This document shows, in pieces, positions 25,826 through 34,700 of a DNA stretch of 57,238 nucleotides; position 1 is the stretch's first letter; each line of letters begins with the position of its first letter. This DNA is from an uncultured Lachnospiraceae bacterium (lineage in GTDB: Bacteria; Bacillota; Clostridia; Lachnospirales; Lachnospiraceae), in contig CARUOB010000001.1 in the NCBI GenBank assembly GCA_949076555.1, positions 1 to 57,238 of the forward strand, in the 5' to 3' direction. The position numbers were made by a program, and so were the translations under genes. The notes beneath the pieces are model-generated. The model saw only the letters and a program-made list of their open reading frames with translations. It was not told the DNA's origin and did no database searches.

Positions 25826-28800
25826 ATGAAGATGTTGAAAGTAAGATGCAAAAGAATAATGGCAGGGATTTTGTGCACTTCATTGCTTGTATCTGAGTGT
25901 GCGTTTATCGGTTTTCATTCTTATGCGGCGGAAACGGAGCCTGTGGCGGAAACAGAGCTTATAGAAGAGTCGGAGATGGAAGAACCAGAAACGGGGTCAG
26001 AAGAAAAGGCAGAGACGGAGGACAGCACCATAAAGGAAGAACAGGAAAATCCTGATTCGGGAGATGAAGGCGCAAATTCGGAAAAAGAGCCGGAGACAGA
26101 AGAACCAGAAGGAGACAGTGCGGAAGAGGGTGCGGATCAGAAGGAGGAAGGTATGCCTTCTGTGAGCGAAAACTCTGAAATTACGGAAGAAGTCGGGGTT
26201 ACAGGGGAGGACTATGCCCTGACGACCGCAGCAGATGATATCGCAAGCGGAGTTGTTGACGAGAGTTATGGCCATATTGAATGGGTGATAGATAAGAATG
26301 GGAAGCTGACGGTGAGCGGGTGGGGGGATTTTGCACCAAGTTTAGATAGAGGCGAGCGCAGGGCGCCTTGGGATAGTTATCGCATGTCAATAAAAACTGT
26401 GGAAGTGGATGTTACAGGCATGACTAATGGCAGTTGCATGTTTATGGGTTGTGAAAATATGACAACTTCTAATTTGATTCATTTTGATACTAGTAAAATG
26501 ACGGATACAAGTTTTATGTTTCAGTGGTGTAGCAGTCTGGATATTATAGATTTGAGCAACTTAGACACTGGTAATGTGAAAGATATGAGTTTTATGTTTA
26601 ATCACTGTGATAGTCTGAGTGGTATAAACTTGCGAGACTTAGATACTAACAGCGTTACAAATATGAGCGGTATGTTTGCTTGGTGTAGTAACTTGACCAA
26701 CATAGATTTAAGCAGTTTTAACACAGCAAATGTAGTGGATATGAGTAATATGTTCCAAGATTGCAGTGAATTAACTGAAATAGATTTGAGTAGTTTTGAT
26801 ACCAGTAACGTTACAGATATGAGTGTTATGTTTGGGAAGTGCAGTAGCCTAACTACCATAGATTTGAGTGGCTTCGACACCAGTAAAGTGATAGACATGC
26901 GTACTATGTTTAATGGATGTAGTAACCTTGTCAGTATTAATTTGGACGGAATGGATACTAGCAGTGTGACGTATATGCGTTTAATGTTTTGCGGGTGTAG
27001 TCGTTTAAATAGTATTGATTTGAGTAGCTTTGACACAAATAACGTGATATGGATGGAAAATATGTTCGAAGGATGCGATAGTTTGACCAGTATAGATTTA
27101 AGCGGTTTTTCTATTAGCAGTGTGACGGATATGAGTGGTATGTTTTCTGAATGTAATAACTTGACTACTATTTATTCTCCTTATAATGTAACCACCACCT
27201 GCATTCTGCCCACAGATTCTGATGACCTCTGGTACCGCTCTGATGGCACCACTGTCACGGAACTCCCCCAGAACTTGAGCTACAGCGTTGCTTTGGGAAA
27301 GAATTTCATTCCGACTGAAAAGGAAGAGGGCATTTATATAGATGAAGAAAGTAAACATAAATATAAATTATTTGATGAAAGTATGGAATGGGAAAAGGCA
27401 AAAGAGTATTGCGAAGGGTTAGGAGGCCATTTAGTAACAATTACATCTGAGGAAGAACAGGAGTTTGTAACTGCAATAGCGGAAAAGAGTAAAAAGAAAA
27501 ATATCTGGCTGGGAGCAGAAATGATTTCGGGAGAGTTTTTCTGGATTACAGGAGAAAACTTTGTATATACAAACTGGAATAGCCACGAACCAAACAATGT
27601 GACCAATAATCAAAATACCATTATGATGTATACATATTACGGAACAAATAACGATGGGTATTCTATTATACCCGGGGTATGGAATGATGAATCCAAACAG
27701 GGAAGAGACTGGTTTGGATATACGGTGGATGATACGGGATTTATTTGTGAATGGGATGATGAGCTATCTGAAGATGAAGAGAATTCTATCTTAGTTTTTA
27801 CAACAGAAAAAACGTTAAGTGTCAAAAGCGGGGATAGTATGTGGCTGGCTTTTGCATTATTGGATAGGGAAACAGGACTATATGATGATAAATGGACAAA
27901 GATGTCTGTTGTTGTAAGTGACAATTCTGTCATTGGGTTATTGGACTATGAGAAAACAGAGTATGGTTATTCGCTTGAGGTAATCGGTAAAAAGGAAGGG
28001 ACTACGAACGTTGTTGTTACTGATACTTCCAGCGGAGCAAATTTGACAATACAAATTAACGTATATGATGAATATGTTCAAACATACTCGTATTCTATTG
28101 ATAACATGCCGTCATTTTATCCAGATAATAAATATGAGGAAAAAATACAAACAAATATTTACAATTTAAATGGAATTTATGTAAACAATTATTCAGTCCA
28201 AAAGGATAATAAAGCAAATAAATACAAAGTCAGCTTTGATGCTTATAATAGTAATCAATATTATGGAGCTGTTGATATTTATGATAAAGATGGAAATTGG
28301 ATTGACTATGAAGAAATAGAAAAGTTTAGTAATATGACAAGCTTATGGGATACAGGTGAACAGTTATATTATTTAATCAGCAATTTGGTTAATGGGAAAT
28401 TACTGACTTATGAACAGGCATCTTTTTCAAAGTGTACACCAACAATTAGCTTTGAAGTACCTGAAGATGGATATTTTATTATTTCTAATAATGTCGCGGC
28501 CTCTCCAGGAACTTTCTTTTCAAATGCTTTTGATATTTTATTTGATGCGTCTTCTACTGCATTAGATTTAGTTTTGTCAGATAGTGTAAAGGACACGGCA
28601 TTTGATGACTTTATGGATGGAAATAAGAAAATTTTAATGGAACGGATGGTTGATGTGCTTCTTGATAAAGCGGAGCAAAATGAAGAATTGCAAAAAGTGT
28701 TTTTGAAATCCGTGGAGTCAAAGATAAGAGAGACAACAAAGAAAGTTGCCAAGGCTGATATGAATAGTCTGATTACATCTTCTAATGATATGTATTCAGA

Positions 28801-31693
28801 ACTGGCTAATTTAGCAGAAGATACTATGAATCGTTTAAAAGTCGGAAATGAAGACGGTTGGAAACAGCAGTTTAAAATGGCAACTGGAATAGGTGAATCA
28901 GCTTTCGATAAATTGGCAGGACCTGCGGGAATAGTTTTAAAAGGTTGTTTTTCTATAAATAAGGGATCTGATAAGCTATTAATGGCTATGCAGATGGCTC
29001 TGTCTACAGACAATACATATGTAAAGGTATTTTCTTTTACCGAGGATTGCTCTATAAATCAAAACGGAGTTATTATAAATTCTTCAGGAAATGTAGATTC
29101 GGAAGCAGTTCTTCAAGTGTTTAGAATTTCTAATAGTGACGCGATAGAAGTGGTTCTTGATAGAAATAACCCACTTGAAAGATACGAATTATATAATATC
29201 TGCTTTGTGAAAAATGACCATCTAGTTCAGCCCAATGGAAAAGTAACTGTATATTTGCCTATTCCAGATGGAATGAACGGTAATACGTGTAAAGTGTATA
29301 GACAAGAGAAGGATAGCTCATGGGCAATTCTTGATGCACATATCGAAGGGAACTATCTGGTATTTGAAACAGAGCATTTTAGTTTGTATTCCATTGTGGG
29401 AGAGACAAAAAAAATCAGTATATATGCGATGCCAACTAATACTATATATCATTCGGGGGATACGTTAAATTCGGAAGGGCTCATAATTAGCGTTGATGAC
29501 AATTTAATAACGAAAGGATTTATCTGCACACCAACTGTGTTAGCTGGAAGTGGGGCAAAGATTATTACGGTTATATATGGTTGTGCAACTACAGAGTTTG
29601 AAGTAATGGTAAAGTTAGCTAATCTGGATAACCCATCAGGTGATGTAATCGAAGATGACATTCCGCCAGATGGAATTATCCCGGACGGCATATGGGCAGC
29701 AGGCATAGGAAACTGCACTTATACGGGAAAAAACATAACACAGACCTTCCGCCTGTATGACGGTAAGAAACGGCTGCAGGAAAAAACAGATTATACGGTT
29801 TCTTATAAAAACAATAAATCTGCCTATATCTATTCCGAGGAAGATTACAAAGCGTTTGAAGAAAATCTGCAAAAGACAGGAAAACTAGTAAAGACCGGCT
29901 CTTTTGATCCGAGGAAAGCGCCACAGGCAGTTATTCAGATGAAAGGCAATTATGCCGGAAACAAAATCGTCTATTTCAGGATTGAACCTGTGGATCTTTC
30001 CGAAGATGCGTTTGAGGCGGCTAATCTGACGGTTACTTATACGGGTAAAAAGCAGACTCCCGTGCCGAAGCTTATGTGGAACGGCAAAGCATTAAAATAT
30101 GGAACTGATTTTTATGTCCCAGAGTACGACAGTACAAAAAGTGATAAGAATGCTTTTAAAAAATCACAGACTTATACACTTACCCTGACCGGCAAACAAA
30201 ATTTTGCAGGTGAACTTCCGATTACACTTACCATCAGTCAGAGCAAGAAGCAGATTGCCATGGACAAGGTTACGGTAAAAGGGATTAAAAAAGTCACATG
30301 GACGGGAAAACAAATTACTCAGCCGAGTTTTACCGTGAAATATAAAAATATAGAGCTATCTGCGGAGAACGGCGATTATACGATTCACTGGGGAAACAAT
30401 ACAGATGTCGGAACTGGTATGGTAACTCTTGTTGGCACGGGAGAGGACAGAGATGGTGACGGTTTTAGCTTTATTGGAACAAAAAAGGTTTCTTTCCAGA
30501 TAACGGGAAACGCCATGAACAGAGTGTCCGTATCGGGAGTAGAGAAAAAATATACATATACTGGAAATGCGATTGAACCGTCAGCCAAACTGACTTATAT
30601 GAGCAACAAAAATGCGAATGCAGTCACTTTGACTGAGGGAATCCATTATACCGTGACATATCAGAAGAATGTGGACAAGGGATCGGCTACAATTCTCTTT
30701 ACCGGTTTGGCGAGTGGCGGATATTCAGGGACAAAGAAACTGTCCTTTAGTATAGTCTCCAGTGAAATAGGCAATACGGCAGGCGGAACAGGTCTCCAGA
30801 TTGCTTTTGGGGATAGTGCGAACGTGAAAAACGGTGTTTACAATGCGCCTTATATGAAAGGAGGGACGAAGCCGGAGGTAATGGTGACTTTTGGTGAAAA
30901 GACGCTGACAGAGGGTAAAGATTATAAGATTAAATATACCAATAATAGAAAAGTAGCATTATCAACAGATACGAAGGCACCGACTGTTATTGTTACGGGA
31001 AAGGGAAATTATAAAGGTACTAAAAGCGTTAAATTCTCCATTCTGGCAAAGGCATTGTCCAATGAAAACGGGATCGCTGTTATTGCAAAGGATAAAATAG
31101 CAGGAACAAGAGCGAACGGATACCGACAGGCTTTCAAAGTATATGATGCGGATGGAAAAGCTTTGGGAAGCGGAGATTACGATTCTAAAAATGTAATCTA
31201 CACTTTAGTTCAGACGAAAAATAATGATGGGACTGTCAGCGAAGAAAACAGAATTTTGGACAAAAATTCCGTGGTACCGGCAGACTCTGTGGTGCAGATT
31301 ACAGTGAGAGGGAAAGGCGTTTACGCTGGCGGTGAAGCGACCGGATGCTATCGAATTTTGAAAAAGAATTGTGATATCGGTAAAGCTACGATTCAGATCA
31401 AAAATCAGTCTTATACAGGCAGCCCGGTATTGATCACGGAACAGAGCCAGTTTACCGCCGGAAAGGTGTTTATAAAGATTGGCAGTGAAAAGAGAGAACT
31501 GTTATTGGGAGAGGATATGGAAGTGGTTCCGGGCAGCTACATAAAGAATATAAACAGAGGAACCGCGAAAGTAACTTTCAGGGGAATACATGATTATGGG
31601 GGAACGAAGACCGTATCATTTAAAATAGGGACACGTTCTGTTGGAGATTTTTGGAAAGGAGTTTTCGAAGGGGTGTCCGCTTTGCTGTCCTAG
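25826..31693 (+). CDS. Giant BspA-like surface protein A: DUF285 repeats, C-type lectin, modular stalk
   Basis: The 1955-aa protein has a signal peptide (residues 1-35), a Glu-rich linker (36-125), ten DUF285/BspA repeats of about 24 residues (about 200-450, pattern FDTSNVTDMSxMFxxC), and a C-type lectin domain (about 510-645). The lectin has IWLGAEM, the calcium/sugar motif EPN (588-590), WND (619-621) and cysteines in YCEGLGGHL and FICEW. A middle region of unclear folds (650-1280) includes an amphipathic helical stretch near 910-1060. The end is a stalk of seven YTGK-type modules (about 1285-1955). No LPXTG or other known anchor is present. It should be secreted or cell-surface and bind glycans or host proteins (inference). 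The start follows GCGAGGGG. Confidence 0.9.
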   Translation: MKMLKVRCKRIMAGILCTSLLVSECAFIGFHSYAAETEPVAETELIEESEMEEPETGSEEKAETEDSTIKEEQENPDSGDEGANSEKEPETEEPEGDSAEEGADQKEEGMPSVSENSEITEEVGVTGEDYALTTAADDIASGVVDESYGHIEWVIDKNGKLTVSGWGDFAPSLDRGERRAPWDSYRMSIKTVEVDVTGMTNGSCMFMGCENMTTSNLIHFDTSKMTDTSFMFQWCSSLDIIDLSNLDTGNVKDMSFMFNHCDSLSGINLRDLDTNSVTNMSGMFAWCSNLTNIDLSSFNTANVVDMSNMFQDCSELTEIDLSSFDTSNVTDMSVMFGKCSSLTTIDLSGFDTSKVIDMRTMFNGCSNLVSINLDGMDTSSVTYMRLMFCGCSRLNSIDLSSFDTNNVIWMENMFEGCDSLTSIDLSGFSISSVTDMSGMFSECNNLTTIYSPYNVTTTCILPTDSDDLWYRSDGTTVTELPQNLSYSVALGKNFIPTEKEEGIYIDEESKHKYKLFDESMEWEKAKEYCEGLGGHLVTITSEEEQEFVTAIAEKSKKKNIWLGAEMISGEFFWITGENFVYTNWNSHEPNNVTNNQNTIMMYTYYGTNNDGYSIIPGVWNDESKQGRDWFGYTVDDTGFICEWDDELSEDEENSILVFTTEKTLSVKSGDSMWLAFALLDRETGLYDDKWTKMSVVVSDNSVIGLLDYEKTEYGYSLEVIGKKEGTTNVVVTDTSSGANLTIQINVYDEYVQTYSYSIDNMPSFYPDNKYEEKIQTNIYNLNGIYVNNYSVQKDNKANKYKVSFDAYNSNQYYGAVDIYDKDGNWIDYEEIEKFSNMTSLWDTGEQLYYLISNLVNGKLLTYEQASFSKCTPTISFEVPEDGYFIISNNVAASPGTFFSNAFDILFDASSTALDLVLSDSVKDTAFDDFMDGNKKILMERMVDVLLDKAEQNEELQKVFLKSVESKIRETTKKVAKADMNSLITSSNDMYSELANLAEDTMNRLKVGNEDGWKQQFKMATGIGESAFDKLAGPAGIVLKGCFSINKGSDKLLMAMQMALSTDNTYVKVFSFTEDCSINQNGVIINSSGNVDSEAVLQVFRISNSDAIEVVLDRNNPLERYELYNICFVKNDHLVQPNGKVTVYLPIPDGMNGNTCKVYRQEKDSSWAILDAHIEGNYLVFETEHFSLYSIVGETKKISIYAMPTNTIYHSGDTLNSEGLIISVDDNLITKGFICTPTVLAGSGAKIITVIYGCATTEFEVMVKLANLDNPSGDVIEDDIPPDGIIPDGIWAAGIGNCTYTGKNITQTFRLYDGKKRLQEKTDYTVSYKNNKSAYIYSEEDYKAFEENLQKTGKLVKTGSFDPRKAPQAVIQMKGNYAGNKIVYFRIEPVDLSEDAFEAANLTVTYTGKKQTPVPKLMWNGKALKYGTDFYVPEYDSTKSDKNAFKKSQTYTLTLTGKQNFAGELPITLTISQSKKQIAMDKVTVKGIKKVTWTGKQITQPSFTVKYKNIELSAENGDYTIHWGNNTDVGTGMVTLVGTGEDRDGDGFSFIGTKKVSFQITGNAMNRVSVSGVEKKYTYTGNAIEPSAKLTYMSNKNANAVTLTEGIHYTVTYQKNVDKGSATILFTGLASGGYSGTKKLSFSIVSSEIGNTAGGTGLQIAFGDSANVKNGVYNAPYMKGGTKPEVMVTFGEKTLTEGKDYKIKYTNNRKVALSTDTKAPTVIVTGKGNYKGTKSVKFSILAKALSNENGIAVIAKDKIAGTRANGYRQAFKVYDADGKALGSGDYDSKNVIYTLVQTKNNDGTVSEENRILDKNSVVPADSVVQITVRGKGVYAGGEATGCYRILKKNCDIGKATIQIKNQSYTGSPVLITEQSQFTAGKVFIKIGSEKRELLLGEDMEVVPGSYIKNINRGTAKVTFRGIHDYGGTKTVSFKIGTRSVGDFWKGVFEGVSALLS
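26434..27170 (+). repeat. Tandem DUF285 (BspA-type) coding repeats in surface protein A
   Basis: Ten units of about 72 bp, each encoding one MF-x-x-C repeat (CMFMGC, FMFQWC, FMFNHC, GMFAWC, NMFQDC, VMFGKC, TMFNGC, LMFCGC, NMFEGC, GMFSEC). The DNA units have diverged moderately, so expansion or contraction by recombination is possible but not recent. Confidence 0.85.
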
Positions 31694-31778
31694 TTTTTGA
31701 ATGGTAATACGATTTAGTCTGAAATTTCGGGTGAAGGATTATAAAAATACAGATTGAAAATGTGAGGAGGAGAAGAAT

Positions 31779-34700
31779 ATGTGGAAGAAGTATTTAGCGT
31801 TTGCTGTGGCGATGATTCTGGTATTACATACCGTGTCGGTTCCGGTTTATGCAAAGGAGGAAGCGGAGGCTGAGCAAAGTGGTACAGTTGATCTGGAAAC
31901 GGGGGAGAAAGCGGAGAGTGAGGAGGAAACTGTTGAGCCGGAGGAAACAGAACAGCCGGGAGAAGGGGAGAATGATGGGGGTGTATCGGTGCAGCCGGGA
32001 CAGGAAGTGCCTGGGGACAATGCAGGAGAAAAGCAGCCGGGAGAGAGCATAGAAGAAGGAATGGAACAGCCCGAAGAGGATGCAGGACAGGAGCAACCCG
32101 GGGAGAATGAGGAAACAGAGCCGGAACAGTCTGTGGAGGAAGAGGTAGAACAACCGGAAGAGGACATTGTACAGGAAGCGAAGGAAGAGGAAACGGAATT
32201 TGAGAGTTTGCCTGCTGTCAGTGCCATAGGAAGTACGGGCGAATACCAGCCGGAAGGAGCGAGCTATAAGCTGACGTACACCGAGGTGACGGGTGGTGTA
32301 AAGATAACGGGCATTACTGGAACTAAGGAGGGAGAATTGAAGATTCCCGCAAAGATAGGCGGGATGGATGTGGTAGAGATTGGGGATAGAGCGTTTGATA
32401 ATTGTAATAAACTGACAGGGGAGTTAGTAATTCCTAATGGAATAACGGTGATAGGAAGGTATGCGTTTGGAAATTGTGAAAGTCTTACGGGAGATTTACG
32501 GATTCCCGATAGTGTGACTACGATAGGAGAAAGGGCGTTTCATAGTTGTAGCGGTTTAACAGGTAGTTTGGTGATTTCCGAAAACGTTACAGTAATAGGA
32601 GAAAATGCATTTATTTATTGTAGAGGTCTTACGGGGGATTTGATAATTCCTGATAGTGTAGAGACGATAGGAGAAGGCGCTTTCTTTTCTTGTGATAACT
32701 TGACAGGAAAGTTGGTTCTTCCGAAACATATGACAAAGATAACCAAGGGAGCATTTTGCGAATGTGGCATAACTTCCGTGTCTTTAGAAGGTATAACGGA
32801 AATTGGAGACAGTGCATTTAGTGGTTGCGATAAACTTACGGGGGATCTGGTGATTCCTGACAGTGTTATGGCAATAGGAGAACGCGCATTTTCGGGTTGC
32901 AGAAATCTGACAGGGGAATTGATCCTTCCGAATCATATTACCAGCATTAGCAATTCTGCCTTTTCGGGTACTGGCGTTACGGCTATATCGCTCGAGGGAA
33001 TAGTTCAGATAGGAGATCATGCATTTGAAGAGTGCAAACAGTTGACAGGAAAGCTGGTACTGTCAGATAGTGTGACATCTATAGGAGAGTATGCTTTTAG
33101 TCGGTGTACTGGCTTGACGGGAGACTTGGTAATTCCTGACAGCTTGTCGTCCATAGGCAAATATGCTTTTTGGGGATGCGACGGTTTGACAGGAAAACTA
33201 GTTCTTCCAGAGAATATGACAAAAATAACTCCTTATGCTTTTGCCAGCTGTGGCATTACGGCAGTGGATTTTAGTAAAATAGCAGAGATTGGGGAAGGCG
33301 CGTTTTCAGATTGTAGTGGATTACAAGGCGACTTGGTCATACCTGACAGTATAACATTGGTAGGAAAAAAGGCATTTTATGGTTGCAATGGTTTGACGGG
33401 GGAATTGGTTCTTCCGGAAAATATGACAAAAATAACCCCTTATGCTTTTGCTGGAAGCGGGATTACGGAAGCGGATTTTAGTAAAATAACAGAGATAGAG
33501 GAAGGTGGATTTTCGGACTGCAGTGGATTGACAGATATTATAATTCCAGAGAATGTAACAACGATTGGTGACAAGGCTTTTCTGAGGACAAAGTCTGGTG
33601 CGTATAAGCTTACGCTGAAAAGCAGAAATGCAGGCATTGGCGCACAGGGGCTTGGGTGTAACAGTTTTATTTATGGTTATAGCGGAAGCACTGCCGAGAC
33701 TTATGCGTCAGACTCGGTTAATCAGTGTCTTTTCTTCTCTTTAGATTCTGCTGAGGATCATGAGATAGAGGAGTGCAGGGTATCTACCACGGAAGAGCTC
33801 ATGGCAGCTTTGGGGTCGTATAAGCGCATTATTTTGGCGGATGGGGTATATCGGATAGTAGAAGAATATGAAAAAGGCAGTAATGAGACTTGGTGGCATC
33901 ATGTTTCAGGCACAGGAACCCTTCTTTTGAAGAATTTGGTTTCTGTAAGCATAGAGGCAGAACATCCGGGAAGAGCTGAAATTTTGTCACGGGTGGATGA
34001 AGCGTATACAGCAGAGAATTCTAATGCTGGTTCCACTGTGCCGGTCATTGAAATAAGCGGGTGTAAAAATATCAAGATCGATGGGTGTATTTTAGGACAT
34101 GAGAGTGAATTGGCAAACTGTGACTATGGAGCTAATGTGGTTAATATAACAGGTTCCTATGATGTTGATATATCCGAGTGTGACCTTTTTGGATGTGGAT
34201 ATATAGGAATCTGTTGTAGGGGGGCAGAAAATGTAAACGTGAATAAATGCGTAATCAGGGATTGCGAATCAAATATATTGGATGGTTACGGGGCAAAGAA
34301 TCTTCGATTTACAGACTGTATTCTGAGTGGACATAGAGGAGGATCTCCCATAAGAGGAGCAGCGTTATCATGTGAAGGTGAAATTTTTTTTGCAGGCTGC
34401 AAGTTTGTGAATAATGACAATACCTCTTTCGATAAATACGGAAATGTGGGCATTGGTTATGATTGTGTCTTTTATAACAATAAATGGAATGGAGAAAAAA
34501 CAGAAAAATCGGGTATCTGCTTAAATGGTGTTACATGGCAGACGGATTATGAGTATGATGAAGATTATAATTATTTGAGAGTGCTAAAATTGGGTTATCC
34601 CCTTAAATTTGAAAATGGATCAATCAGTAGTGCAAAAGGGGTGGTTCTGGATTACAGCGATGCATCTAAGCCATGGAAAGGAATAAGCTATAATAAAATA

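Noticed and set aside
26434..27170. Regular 72-bp repeats that might suggest a CRISPR-like array
   Set aside because: The repeats are coding, without unique spacers, and give the DUF285 MF-x-x-C protein pattern.
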